A DNA stretch of 64,000 nucleotides, taken from positions 4,588,001 to 4,652,000 of the forward strand of contig JAMJFZ010000770.1 in the NCBI GenBank assembly GCA_026225945.1, in the 5' to 3' direction. Below are positions 22,055 to 33,618 of the stretch, piece by piece. Both the position numbers and the translations under genes were made by a program. The notes under the pieces were generated by a model. It ran no database searches and had not been told where the DNA came from. It saw nothing but the letters and a program-made list of their open reading frames with translations. The stretch comes from Cricetomys ansorgei (lineage: Eukaryota > Chordata > Mammalia > Rodentia > Nesomyidae). Position 1 is the first letter of the stretch, and the number at the start of each line of letters is the position of its first letter.

Positions 22055-22500
22055 TACGTTAGTGCATTGGGCTGCTATATCAAAAGTACCTTATAGCTAG
22101 AGAGATGGCTTAGTAGATAAAGGGCATCTTTTGCCAAGCCTGAGTTCCATAATTGGAACCCACAGGGTGGAAGGACAGAACCAACTCTTCAAGTTGTTCT
22201 TTAGCTCCCACATGTACGTTATAGCATGCATGAATGCGTACACACATAAATTTATGAAAATACAATATTTAAAAAGTACTTTAGATTGGGCATTTAAGAC
22301 AACATCTTTATTTCTCAGAATTCTGGAGGTTGGGAAGACCAAGATCCAGGTGTCTCAGTGTTTGGTGGGTGCTCACACCCTGCCCTGTGGAAGGTACCTT
22401 CTTGTGTTCTCACAGATGGAATGGGCAAGACAGCTCTCTCGGGTCCCTGAAAGGGGTCTGGTCCTAATCACAAGTGTTGGGACTTCAACATGACTTTGTT
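22055..22500 (-). mobile_element. MaLR-like LTR, antisense, interrupted by a SINE
   Basis: The left piece (22055-22093) and right piece (from 22272: 'agacaacatctttatttctc', 'gaattctggaggttgggaag', 'accaagatccaggtgtctca') follow the antisense order of a MaLR LTR 3' end. The SINE sits between them with a target duplication. Confidence 0.6.
22094..22271 (+). repeat. B2-class SINE with target-site duplication
   Basis: The head is 'agctagagagatggcttagt' and the tail is 'aatttatgaaaatacaatat'. It is flanked by AAAAGTACCTTA (22082-22093) and AAAAGTACTTTA (22272-22283), a 12-bp duplication with one difference. Confidence 0.85.
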
Positions 22501-22639
22501 AGGTACATGAACATTCAGATCATAGAGGGATAACGTTGAAGGATCATCTAGTTTCTGTCTTCCATCATCCCAAAGCAATCTGCATCTTATAACAGACTTA
22601 CCCTGGGGTTTGTTGTAAGTAAATTCTTTACAGGGGAGA

Positions 22640-22965
22640 GTACTGTGAGGCACTTTGGACACTTTAAAATACTGATGCTATTCTGTGACCAGTGGAGGAA
22701 AGTTCTACTGTGGCTCATAGTGAAGCTCACAGCAATGGGGCCTATTACACCATGAAGACACATGGCCAACAGGAGAATGTAACAGGAAGGAGCCAGGGAT
22801 AATACATCCTCCAAGGGCCTGCCATTGGTGACTTTTCTCATCTAGGTCCTACATCTTTACACTTTCACAGCCTTTCCCATGGAGTGTCACCAAGCTGGGG
22901 ATCAATTATTTAAACACATGAGTCTATGGAGACATTTCAGAACCAAACCACGGATTTTTCCTGGT
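22640..22965 (-). mobile_element. MaLR-like LTR, antisense, diverged
   Basis: On the complement it starts near 'tggtttggttctgaaatgtc' and continues through a 'catagactcatgtgtttaaa' block and 'cttggtgacactccatgg', the usual 5' order of a MaLR LTR. Confidence 0.55.
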
Positions 22966-23184
22966 CAGAGGTTACTGGATCAGGCTGCCTTCCCCCAAAT
23001 GTTCTAACCAGTAGACCCTCTTTTCTTGTTTTATCAGTGATTTGGGACCCATTCTTCACTTACCATAGTCTCTAGGTTAGGGGACCATGTATTTTCTACC
23101 TACTGGATTGCTCTGTCACAGTAGAGAGTAGTAGACTGTTCATTTGTACTGTATGCATGATCTTTGGAGTAATGAAAATCTGAG

Positions 23185-23335
23185 TGTGCATAGTTCTCCT
23201 TCCCCTGCTGACTACGTGATCTTGTTTAAGTAACCCAACTTCTCTGTTCCTCAGGGAGAGAGGGGTTTCAAATCTGCTTTGTATAGTTTTGAGGACCAAA
23301 ATTAATTTTGAGCGTTATTAATTTATAAGCGATTC
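23185..23335 (+). repeat. MIR SINE
   Basis: 'tgctgactacgtgatcttgt', 'taagtaacccaacttctctg' and 'ttcctcagggagagagg' fit the MIR core. Confidence 0.6.
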
Positions 23336-23392
23336 TAATTTTCTTTTGCTTATCATTTGCTTGGTAGAATATTTGCTGTCTTTATTGCCAAC
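23336..23392 (-). mobile_element. Old L1 fragment, left piece, antisense
   Basis: 'tcttttgcttatcatttgct' followed by 'tggtagaatatttgctgtct' resembles the complement of L1 near the end of its second reading frame. It is interrupted by the LTR at 23393 and appears to resume at 23907. Confidence 0.5.
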
Positions 23393-23901
23393 TGTTTCAG
23401 TCAGGGTTCTCTAGAGTAACAGAACTTGTAGAATGAATCTCTGTCTGTATTTATAGAAAGGGGATTTATTAGAATGACTTACAGGCTGAGGTTTAGCAAA
23501 TCCAGAAATGGCTGGCTATGAACAGAAAGTTAAAGAATCTTGTAGTTATTCAGTTCATGAGGCTGGATGTCTCGGATGGTCTTCAGTATAAGCTGGAAAT
23601 CCAGAAGTAGGCTCTAATTGCAGTGAAGAAATGGACTTGCCAGCTAGGTGAGAGTGAGCAAGCAGAGAGGAAAAGCTTTCTTCTTTCATGTCTTTATATA
23701 TGCTTCCGACAGGTATGGCTCAGATTAGATCTGGATTAAATATTTATATTAAAGGTCTGTCTTCCTACCTCAAAGATCCAGATTAGAAGTAGATCTGCCC
23801 GCTTAAAATTAAGCAGAAATTCCTCACAAGTATGCCCTCCATTTTTGGGTTTTAGTTAAGTCCAGATGTAGTCAAGTTGACAACCAGGGGTAGCCATCCC
23901 A
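23393..23901 (-). mobile_element. Solo LTR of 509 bp with 5-bp target duplication
   Basis: The plus strand reads TGTTTCAGTCAGGG at the left edge and CATCCCA at the right, so both strands show TG...CA. CCAAC precedes it (23388-23392) and follows it (23902-23906). The interior holds an AATAAA-type signal on the minus strand. No viral coding sequence is present. Confidence 0.85.
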
Positions 23902-23906
23902 CCAAC

Positions 23907-24430
23907 CTTTTATTAAAGCTGTGTTTTCGATGTGTCTAGTAACCAATTCTGTTGAATTGGAACAGGGAAATTTGATCCATGTGTGTTTGTTAAGATTACA
24001 GCCAAACGGCGTGAAGGTTTTTTCCTGTCATTTTACTTGAGGCGTCTTGTCTCCTCTTTCCTCTTTCCTGTATTCTGTTGAAGGGATAGCTCCTTTTCTT
24101 TTTGCTAGTTACAAGCTAACGATTCTATTCGATTTTCTTGTGATTTCTCCTAAAATTTTACGATATGTACTTAACCACAGAATTTTCTAGGAATGTCAAA
24201 AGTGCCACAGTTTATTTTGTAAGCTGATATACATAATCTCTAGTGCAATTCCTGCCTTACAATGCATAGGAATTTCCGGTGACTACAGTCCTTCTTGTTA
24301 CTGCCAATACTGCAGTGAATATTAATATCATTATTTTGCCCAAAGACCTGCTAAGCATTATTTTTATCCATGAGTATGTTATAAAGAAGCTGAGAGTTAT
24401 AAAAATTATCTAGAAGAAATTATATTCTGA
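23907..24430 (-). mobile_element. Old L1 fragment, right piece, antisense
   Basis: 'cctgtcattttacttgaggc', 'ttgtgatttctcctaaaatt' and 'ttacgatatgtacttaacca' follow the complement of L1 (end of the second reading frame into the 3' UTR) as seen in old mammalian L1s. No intact frame remains. Confidence 0.55.
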
Positions 24431-24578
24431 ACAGTACCAATTTTTTTTTTTTTCCAAAGAAGGGAATGCTAGAAGAGGCAGGACTGTATCCTAGCTCATT
24501 TTGCTCTTGGACTATTGATAACATCTCCTCTCATGAGTTCTCTTGTTTGTTAAACGTTATCCTAAGATTCAGTAACTC

Positions 24579-24581
<3 letters not shown>

Positions 24582-24663
<82 letters not shown>
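24582..24663. repeat. (GA)n(GT)n compound microsatellite
   Basis: About 41 bp of GA directly joined to about 41 bp of GT, next to the SINE on the right. Confidence 0.98.
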
Positions 24664-24665
<2 letters not shown>

Positions 24666-24920
24666 AGGCCAGTGGTAGAACTCGAAGTCTTCCTTAGTTG
24701 CCCTCCTTAGTCAGGGTTGCTCACTGAACCTATAACCTGCCAGTTAGGATTAGGCTAGACTGGCTGGCCATAAGACCCAGGAGTCCTTTTGTCTATACCT
24801 CCCAGATCAGAGATTACAAACCTATTACCACCATGCCTGGGTTTTTACATGGATCCTGGGAATCAAACGCAAGTCTTCTGTGACAAACACTTTACTGACA
24901 GCCATCTCTCCAGCTCGTCA
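24664..24920 (-). repeat. Composite tRNA-derived SINE (B2/B3 class)
   Basis: On the complement the head is at the right ('agccatctctccagctcg' in plus), with a B-box complement near 24850 ('tcctgggaatcaaacgcaag') and the composite body to the left. Confidence 0.7.
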
Positions 24921-25760
24921 GTGAGTCAGAAAACTGTAGTCAGCACATTGAAGGCACATAGTAACTGTTAGCTTTTGCATGGATATGAACTGAACTTCCT
25001 TTAAAAAAGCATCCCAACCTTGACTTATTCAGCTAAAATCTGATTCTGTGCCTGTGGTTCTGACCTCTGACCCAAGGTTGGGGCTGCTCCATTCTTCTTT
25101 GGCTGTGACTTAGCCTGACAAGTGGCCTCCTAGGGCAGTGAAGTGGAGCTTGATGATTCTGGGAGCAATTGCTGGTGAATCAGGAGCACAGCAAGGGATG
25201 CTCTCGACTGAGGGAGAAGTGAAAGAGAGCTTTTCTGTGGAAGACGTTTCTACACATTGATCTCCTTGGGGGCAGGAGTTGCCCACCACTGTTCTCCCCC
25301 AGATGCCAGTGGGAGGCCAGGCAGGAGTCTCCAGCCCTGTAGATGGTGTTTTCTAGGCGTACCATCAGGTCCTGCACCTGCATTCCCACTGCTCCCCAGC
25401 AGCTCAAAGGGGAAACAGTACAGCAGTGAGCTGAGCATGGCTCCTGTCCTCCAACTGCCGTGCCAGCACAGATTGTCTGAGGGGATTGGTACTTGCACCC
25501 GGGACCACCAGCTGAACACAAGCCTGAGAACTGGCAGACATTCATTCACACCGCTCCATGACAGGGGCTGCCGATCTATAATGGCTCCTGGGAACAGCAA
25601 GAGCTAAGGGTGAGATGGGGGTGTGAGGTATTCTGTCAGAGCTGGGTACCATCTCTGGGGTCACCTCCTTAACCTCCTCTGTATCTCACCCACAATCCAA
25701 TAGCTAGATGTTTCTGGATGTCTTAGCAAATCAGGGATCAGGAGACTTCATGTGTTCTGG
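24921..25760. other. Unique sequence, no gene recognised
   Basis: Mirror frames of 116-121 codons on both strands at 25180-25607 overlap completely. No domain, splice pattern or family is recognised. Confidence 0.4.
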
Positions 25761-26131
25761 GACAAGCCACTTGATCTGGGTGCTTTGCTACCTGCACAAT
25801 GCAAAGCTGACTCCTCTCCCCATGCTCACTCATAGATGGATGAGAAGGCCAGTGGGGGAATGGCCCTGCAGGCTCTGGGAGGGTGACAAGCCACTTGATC
25901 TGGGTGCTTTGCTACCTGCACAATGCAAAGCTGACTCCTCTTCCCATGCTCACTCATAGATGGATGAGAAGGCCAGTGGGGGAATGGCCCTGCAGGCTCT
26001 GGGAGGATGACAAGCCACTTGATCTGGGTGCTTTGCTACCTGCACAATGCAAAGCTGACTCCTCTCCATGCTCACTCATAGATGTACGAGAAGGCCAGTG
26101 GGGGAATGGCCCTGCAGGTTCTGGAGGGTGA
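25761..26131. repeat. Three tandem copies of a 124-bp unit
   Basis: Units start at 25761, 25885 and 26009 (each 'gacaagccacttgatctggg'). Copies 1 and 2 are nearly identical. Copy 3 has a 2-bp loss in the C/T run and a few substitutions. The start of the unit resembles the MIR core. Confidence 0.95.
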
Positions 26132-26635
26132 GGGCCAGGCTGTGTTTTGCTTCTCTGGGAGAAAAGCTGGTAAATGACTGGGGGAGGCTCAGAGTCTCCA
26201 GTTCTTCTTTGAGATACTTGTCTTTGTCCTTGGGTCCCTGCAGTCTCATCCACTAGCAAATGCGGGACTAAAAATGGTGGCATCAGGGAGCAGGTCACTG
26301 TGTCAGGAGGAGACAGCTGGGCTAAGCAGGACCTACTGGTGGCCCCTGTGCTAAGTGTCCCCAGTAGTTAGTATATGAACAGCCCGTGCTCACAGGTAGG
26401 GCCTAGCACACTGGATCCCATATGTGAACCTAGAACTATGTCCTGGACCTGCCCCCCTAATCCCTCCCACCTAGGGTCAGGTGGTGACACCTGAGCTGTT
26501 AATGTTTTGAGGAGACACAGGAAGTCTGTGGGGACTCCTAGAGATGGAGGTGCCTGAGGGTTCATGACAGTCATCAGCTTGGTTGGTAAAGACTAACTTT
26601 ACATTAGCCCTGGAGTTGTTAACTGGTACTTTTAC
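26132..26635. other. Unique sequence, nothing recognised
   Basis: No repeat or gene is recognised after the 124-bp tandem array. Confidence 0.4.
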
Positions 26636-26728
26636 AGATATACTTGAGGAAATGGGTTCGGAGGAGTTGATTTTGCCAAGGCCGTACAACTGATAAGCAG
26701 GGAAACTGAGATTCTAACTCCTATGTGA
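26636..26728 (-). repeat. MIR fragment
   Basis: 'acttgaggaaatgggttcgg', 'ttgccaaggccgtacaactg' and 'gaaactgagattctaactcc' fit the complement of the MIR core. Confidence 0.6.
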
Positions 26729-26919
26729 CATACTCAAGAGTCCAAATAAGGATAATGAAGATTCTAGAATTGGAAGAGGTTATTTTACTAGGGAGCCTCG
26801 TTGCTTTTAGTGGTCAGAGATCCCGTCTTGAGAATTTGTCCTATGAGAGCCGGTGGCCAAGGTTGAGAGTGAAAATAGATGCAGATGTGTGTAGAATTCA
26901 GGATATCACACATGTATAT

Positions 26920-27191
26920 GGTGTGTGTGTGTGTGTGTGAGTGTGTGTGTGAGTGTGTGTGTGTGAGTGTGTGTGTGTGAGAGTGTGTGTGTGTGAGTGT
27001 GTGTGTGAGAGTGTGTGTGAGTGTGTGTGTGTGAGTGTGTGTGTGAGTGTGTGTATGTGAGTGTGTGTGTGAGTGTGTGTGTGAGTGTGTGTGTGTGAGT
27101 GTGTGTGTGTGTGAGTGTGTGTGTGTGAGTGTGTGTATGTGAGTGTGTGTGTGAGTGTATGTGTGTGTGTGAGTGTGAGTGTGTGTGTGTG
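26920..27191. repeat. Imperfect TG array, about 270 bp
   Basis: TG repeats broken at short intervals by GTGAGTG and two TATG changes, giving a loose 10-18 bp secondary rhythm. The long His/Thr frames on the minus strand are artefacts. Confidence 0.97.
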
Positions 27192-28560
27192 TTGTGCAGT
27201 GTCTTGCCAGGCCCAGTCTGACCACAGCCTGGTCATTTGTCATGGTAACTAGCAGAGGAGCCCATTCCTTCTCTGCCTAGTCTGTCAAAAAACAAAACAA
27301 AACAAAAACCAACAACTAAAGGAAAGCAGTAAAGAATGCTCAGGGATACAGAGGAGCTGACTGCATTTTATGTCCAAATGGCCCATTGTGATGATTTGGG
27401 TGACAGGAGAGCTGCCTCGCCTTGGGATTCTAATGGCTTTTTAGGAGTGGCTATATTCTTAATAACAGATTGTTCCTAGGCTAATAGTTTTTAAAATTAT
27501 ATCTCCATTTAAAGGCAAATGAGACTGGAAAAGAGAGAGGAGCAATGAGTAAGTTGGAGACGTTGTAGCTGACTCCAGGGACAGTCCCACTCAAGGACAG
27601 AAGAGGACATGAGTTCTCAGTGCTTTCTTCCTTCCTGGTGGTCCTGAGACTATCAACGTGCACATTCGCTTTCCAGATGAAATCTAGAAAGTGTCTTGAG
27701 TGATGGGTGGCCCTTCACGCGGTTGCTGGGCATTTGTCTCCGGCTTATGGGAGAGCTGGGGATGGTGAGCTATTTCCTCAGCCCTCTTTAGGGCTAGTGA
27801 TGGAGGGATTCATAGGGTTGGGCTGCACTTGCAGGAGGGCGTCAGAGAAGCAGGGAAGGCAGTGAGCTATGGTTCTAGTCCGCAGGATTCCCACCTCCAT
27901 CCTTGCCTGTCTCACTCCTGCGATGCTGTTTTCCTTTCATGTTTGCAAATGAAGCAAGTCTTGCAGTAGAGAAATGAACCACTGAACAGGGATGGGAAGC
28001 TGGACTAGATGCCTCAGCTCCCACGACTCCATGTCCACGTCACACAGCCTTTGACATGGATTGGCGTGTTGGTTTTCACAGTAGATTTGCTGCCCTTGGA
28101 GTCAAGGCTGTGTCTGAACTTCCTGACCCGAATGTGGATGGCAAGACCTTGTCAGGACCAGAGACCCACTAACAGTGCTCAGTGATTCTCAGGATAGATA
28201 AGACGTGGGGTTTTCGGGCATGGATGGTCTATGTCTGTTGAATGCATATGTGACATCCATCAGAGATATACAGAGATTCACTTAACTTCCAGGGCCTCCA
28301 GCAGCGCAGTGAAGTTCTCAACAGAAGTTATAGGATTAAGTAATTACTGTAGCAGTAGCGGAAGACTGAGAGTGATTAGGGTTGTCAGGGTAACACATGC
28401 AGAGGGCATGGCAGCCTTTTGGGTCCCTTTCAACATCGTTAAGCTGCTTGGACTCGAGAGTCAAAGATTCAGAATACCAGCTGTCTAGATTTTCCCGCTT
28501 GATTTTAGCTTGACTGTTGACCATCTGGGTTACTTTTTTAAAAAGTCATTTGTTTCTTTA
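27192..28560. other. Unique sequence, nothing recognised
   Basis: Only an A-rich CAAAA repeat at about 27284-27310 stands out. No gene is recognised. Confidence 0.4.
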
Positions 28561-28765
28561 AAATGCTTTATTACATTTATTTATGTATTAGTTTATTTAA
28601 TGTGTGTGTGGTACACACAAGTGCCACGGTGTGCATGCGGTGGCAAGAGGACAACGTGCAGGAGTTGGTTCTCTCCTGTAACTTGTGTAGGCCCTGGAGA
28701 TTAAACTCAGGTTTGGTAGCAAGCACCACCAACCTTTGAGCCACCTCATGGCCCCATTCGCTTCT
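28561..28765 (-). repeat. B2/B3-class SINE
   Basis: Complement order: 'tttatttatgtattagttta', 'agaggacaacgtgcaggagt', 'ggagattaaactcaggtttg' and the head complement 'gagccacctcatggcccc'. Confidence 0.75.
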
Positions 28766-29605
28766 CTGTGTGGCTGCATTGCTTTATCTTAGAAGGGAAG
28801 AGTCTGTAAATCCTACTAGGGTCATCCACTACCACCATGGAAATAAAATCTGCAAATCAGAGCTCTGCTTTCAAACCATACAGATCATGGAATCATTTAC
28901 TGCCATGAAGTAGATAATTTGAGTGGGCTGACCTGGCTCCCTGGCTTATGTGACTACAAAGTGGGAGAAGAAATAGTAACCCTGGTGCCTTCCCACCTGT
29001 GAAGTGTCTGTGTGGACTACCTTTCCTCTGTTCTTTTTGTTTCTGGGGAAGTCTCTCCTCTCTTGCCAGCCTCTGGCCCTCCTGGGAGCCCACTGTCTTG
29101 CTGTGAGAATCCCCACTCAATGGGAGGGGGGCTCAAAGGTCTCTGGTGTTGGCGCCAAATAGGACGCCTGTTGGGGAATCCTTTGCTGCTGGCATATTGC
29201 ATGACCTACAGGGGAGTCTCTTCAGACTGAGATGGCAGCAAGCATCCTCTCCCCACAGGCTGGACTTGTGCATCTTCTTGCCTTTGCTCCTCCTCTAGAT
29301 TATTTCTGGCGCTTATTGACTTGCTGCTGGAAATGCTTCCCTGGGATAATTTACCGGTTAGTTTTCTCTCTTCATTTTTCTTTGTTGTTGTTGAATGTAT
29401 GTGGGTAACTGGGCTCTCCGCTTACACGTTATTGATTCCTGAATTTAGGAGATGGTGCTGTAATTGACAATTTCATCAGTGCCTCATGGACAGAAATAAG
29501 TGTGGGACCTGTGGCTGCTAACTCAGCATGAACGAAGCTGGGACATTCCAGGCCTGGGCTATGGCCCAAGATGGGATCACTTCTTTCTAACCCATCCTTG
29601 ACACT
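28766..29605. other. Unique sequence, nothing recognised
   Basis: No repeat or gene is recognised. Confidence 0.4.
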
Positions 29606-29720
29606 GCTAAGTACCCTCGGGCATGTCATAACTATCCCTGTCTCGCCTCTGGCTTTACCTTTCTATTTTATGAGAGGATACATAAGATAACCTTGAACAC
29701 CAGCACTTGAGTTCTGGTTC
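29606..29720 (+). repeat. MIR fragment
   Basis: 'gtaccctcgggcatgtcata' and 'ttctattttatgagaggata' followed by 'cataagataac' fit the MIR core and 3' side loosely. Confidence 0.45.
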
Positions 29721-30234
29721 TTGTTCCAGGCTGAGATAGAAGCCCCTCTTCTTGGTGGCTCTGCGTGTGAGGGCTTGGGTATTCCTGTGTTTGAGATGCT
29801 ATCCCTGACTCACTGGCTCTTACCCTTGTTTGCCCTGGGGGCCTGATGTATGCAGCTGAGTCACGTGCTGGCACCGCCAGAGCCCTTGTGACTCAGCTGT
29901 GTGTTTGGGGAGGGTTGGCAGAGCCGCTGGATAGCATCTGGATGGGGACGGCCTGACTCTAACATTGCCCTGATGGGGAATGAACCTCGCTGGCCAGTTG
30001 AAATAGCACCTGCCACTGTGGTTCACGGGTCAGGCCTCCTCCGACACACCCCTCTGGCCATTCCAGCCCATGGGCTTCAAGCCTTGCTTCTGCTTACAAG
30101 AATTTGTCTCCTTTCAGATGGTTGTGGAAAATCTTGCTGTCAAACTCTTAGGATGGGCTCAAGTTGAGTGTGTGATAAAGGTCAGCATTTGACTTTTACC
30201 ACGCTTGCAGCCTGCAGACACGCCAGACACTCAG
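29721..30234. other. Unique sequence, nothing recognised
   Basis: No repeat or gene is recognised. Confidence 0.4.
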
Positions 30235-30405
30235 AAGAGCAGCAAAGTCTTGGGATTTGGAATCGGGCACAGATGTGTTTGAAGCTAGGCTCACTGCTTT
30301 GGCAGAGTCACCTAAACACCAGCCTCTCTGCCTCTTGGTGTGTCTTCTCCAGGAAGGGAGAAAACAGCTTTGACCTAAAGACATTGCCCACAAAGACCAA
30401 GTGAG
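30235..30405 (+). repeat. MIR SINE, diverged
   Basis: 'agtcttgggatttggaatcg', 'ggcagagtcacctaaacacc' and 'cagcctctctgcctcttggt' follow the 5' half of MIR. Confidence 0.55.
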
Positions 30406-33370
30406 CTCCTCCCGGGTATCCCAGCTCCCCTAAAGCAACGCTGCGCAAGATGCTATGGGGAGAGCCACAGAAACGTTTCTTATTATAGTTTGTATGTTTG
30501 GGTGTGCTTGTGAGAAAATAGAAGTAGCACTTTGAGCTTGTGATTTCACAGATATTATTGCTCAGGACAACTCTAGTTTGAAAAAAAAAAAAGGATATAG
30601 TCTTGAGTTGATTTAAAGGCCCATGTCTAGTACTTACTAGAACAGGGCAAGCAGGCATGGTGGAAACCAGCAAGATGGCACTGCTGTGCTAAGTGGTTCC
30701 AAAACCCCAGTGTGGACAACACAACAGGAGCAGATCAAAATGTCTTTCCGTTCCTGGAGGAGGAGACAGGCACCACTGTAAGAAACTGCAAGAGGAGAAA
30801 CTGGCAGTGGGCCAACCCCACACATTCCATTAGCCTGGCAGGTGATTCTGCCAGCGGCCAGGCACTTGCTGGTTGCCATAGCGTTAGAGCTGGAGAGCTA
30901 GGAGAGGTCTTGAGGATGATCTGTCGTTTTGTGTCCGACTTAGGGGGTTTTATACACAATGAATTTATGAATAGAACACTGAAGAAAAGACCCAGAGAGA
31001 GCTTGGCTCACCTAAAGACATAGCATTAGTGGCGCAGGTGGAGTGAACATTCTGCCTTCTTCCGGAGAAGACACTCTTTCCTGTCTGGCTTCCTATTGTG
31101 GTCAGCAGCTTCTTTAAAGTTTTTAGCACCCTCCCCTCCCTTGGCTCAGATGTGTAATTCCATCTGGTTTCCATCACTGTTGGCCTTTGGCCCCCCACAC
31201 TCTGGTGAGAGGGTTGGACAGCTGACTGTGTAGACACCGTGAGAAGAAGGGATGTGTAGTAAATGTCCACTGTTGGGTGCCTGTAATGCTGATTACTAGC
31301 CTGTGAGCTGGGATGCCGTTGGCCTCTGATTTCTCTCTTCAGAAGACAGGTCTAAGTTCTATGGATTGCGGTGGGCTAGGAGTGGTGGGAGAGGCCTAGT
31401 GTTTGGTTCCACCTAAAAAGGAGTGGAGATGGGATCAGAGGCCTCAGTACTCTCAACCATGAAGACCTTCTGTGAGAGGTTTTCCCGTTTGCCAGTGGGG
31501 CTGGCTTGAGAACCTGCATGGAGAGTCTTAGAAGCCAAATCTTGTCCCAGCACATCCTGTGTGTTCCAGAGATAGAATTTCAACATCAGCACCACAGGCT
31601 GAGTCTCTGAGGTCCCCCGATTGCAGCAGGAGGCTGGGTATGCAGTGTGGAACCCATGTGAGACCCCTGGGCCCATTCAAAAGTACCCATCTTGCTTTTT
31701 TTCCTTCTGAATTTCTTCCTTATTATTCCCTCTTGTCTCCCATCATCCTTACATCTGTTTTTTTCCTAAGTGGAAAAGACTAATGGATTGTTCTTGGCAT
31801 AGACCGTAGAGAACCCCAGAACTCTGTTACCTCGGAGGGAAGGAAAGGCTGGTGGGATATGGCCTCCTTCCACAGGTGTTCCAGTGCCCCCGGGACATCG
31901 TGGCCTATGGGTTGCTCATGGTACTTTAAGGCTTACTGCAGAGGTGACCTGCCTTGCTCTAACATTGGTGTCTCAGGGTACCTTCTCCCCACCTTGTGAT
32001 GACAACAGGCCAGTGTATCTCTTCTCTGTTGTGTGAGCAGCCCACAAGAGGACACTCTTCCCTGGCATATTAGCTGGTGCTCCAAGAGCCTGTGAGTATT
32101 ACTCTGTATGGTTGAAGGTCTGTATGGTTGAAGGTGGGGATCCTTGGAGAAGGGTGTCCCCTGACCACAGATATGGGGAGGCCCCTAGAGAAGTGAAGAG
32201 GGATCCCCCAAGCCAGTCTGTCCTGTGGAAGTTGGCTCCAGTGATTATGGCTTACATGCAAGGCTGGGAGGGTGCCAGGGCGTGTTAATACTGCATGAGG
32301 CAGTAAGGAGACCTGGGTCTTGAAATCGGAGATGTGGCCTAGAATGGAACTGAACAGTGGGCCTCCTCTAAAGGGGCATGACGTGCTCACAGGAGTATGC
32401 AGTGGCATTATTTCCCTCTAAGGCCGTTTGCTATATTTGCACACAATGCTTCCGGAAGGGCGATGCCGTGGATTAAGGAAGGTGTTTTGAGGGAGACATT
32501 GAACGACTGAGTGAATGATTGCTTCTTTTGTTGATTTGGCTGGAAACTGAGGGCAAGAAGGAGAAGAAAAACGGGAGAGAGGGAGGGAGGGAGGAGGGCA
32601 GAGAATAAAGAGCAAGAAAGGCAGAGATGAGGCAGGGAAGGGAGCCTGCAAGCTCCTCTTGGATTTTGCTGCAATCCTAGCTAGCAAGCAGATTAAGAAA
32701 GGGTAGAGGGGAACAGATAAGACTCGAGAAGCTCAGAAGGACCAACACGATTGATTCTGGCCTGGCAGATGCTGGCATCGACTTTCCCGATCCTTTAATT
32801 GGGTTTGAGACCCTGATCCCATCTCCATGGAGAGTGTCCAGTCAGTGCTGGTTCCCTCAAGAATGACCTGGCTGATCCCATTTAGCTAGAATCCAAGCTT
32901 GTGAAGAGTGTCAGTATCAGAACAGTAGTGACTGATGTTGAGGATTTATTTGGAGAGTGGCCTCCATCTGAATGATGTCTCAAGCCATTTCTAGGCATTT
33001 GGTACTGAAGGTACTCTAGAGACCTTTCGTTCTTTCTGAATTGGTGGCTTCCTATACTTGTTAGGGTGCTTTTCACTACAAATATTGGGAAATGCCAACT
33101 CCGATTAGTTTACAGTAATGACATGTTTCTTCCATAGGCAGAACATGAGTCGGGGTGAGAAAGCACTTGTGCAAGGATCAGGGTCCAGTGATGTGGGTGA
33201 AGCCCTGGGTCCTTCTCTTCCTTTATTCTGATGTCTTGTTACCTGTGAGTAGGGTGTGGACCTATGAATATGGACCTATGCTGAACTATATTCTTGGTCT
33301 CTTATCCAAAGAGTTGAAAAGAAAAGCTCTCATGGGTTTATAAAGGAAACAATATAACTACCCGGAGTTT
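30406..33370. other. Long unique stretch, no gene recognised
   Basis: Nearly 3 kb without an identified family. A 16-bp tandem pair (ctgtatggttgaaggt) lies at 32103-32134, a GGGA-rich patch at 32575-32600 and an A12 run near 30580. No exon is supported. Confidence 0.4.
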
Positions 33371-33543
33371 GGGTGGGGAGCAGAGACAGCTGAGTGTTTC
33401 AGAGCACTTGCTGCTCAAGAGGAGGATGGAAGTTGGGTTCAGTTCTCATAACCTATGTCAAACAGTGCACAACTGCCCAATGCCTTTAACTCCAGTTCTA
33501 GAGGGTCTAGTGCCCTCCTTTGGCCTCAAGAGCACCTGCACAC

Positions 33544-33546
<3 letters not shown>
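33371..33546 (+). repeat. B3-type SINE
   Basis: 'agagcacttgctgctcaaga', 'tttaactccagttctagagg' and 'tgccctcctttggcctcaag' fit B3. A CT/CA tract replaces its tail. Confidence 0.7.
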
Positions 33547-33590
<44 letters not shown>

Positions 33591-33618
33591 TCTCTCTCTC
33601 TCTCTCTCTCTCTTTCTC
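33547..33618. repeat. (CT)n(CA)n(CT)n microsatellite
   Basis: A CT run, an eight-unit AC run, then CT again, forming a nearly mirror-symmetric block at the SINE tail. Confidence 0.97.

Noticed and set aside
23393..23901. Full endogenous retrovirus
   Set aside because: Only LTR-length sequence lies between the duplicated CCAAC; no internal region or coding remnant is present.
25180..25607. Mirror frames of 116-121 codons on both strands
   Set aside because: Complete overlap on opposite strands with no similarity to a known protein; probably low stop density by composition.
26788..27243. His/Thr-repeat frames on the minus strand
   Set aside because: Simple translation of a CA/TG array.
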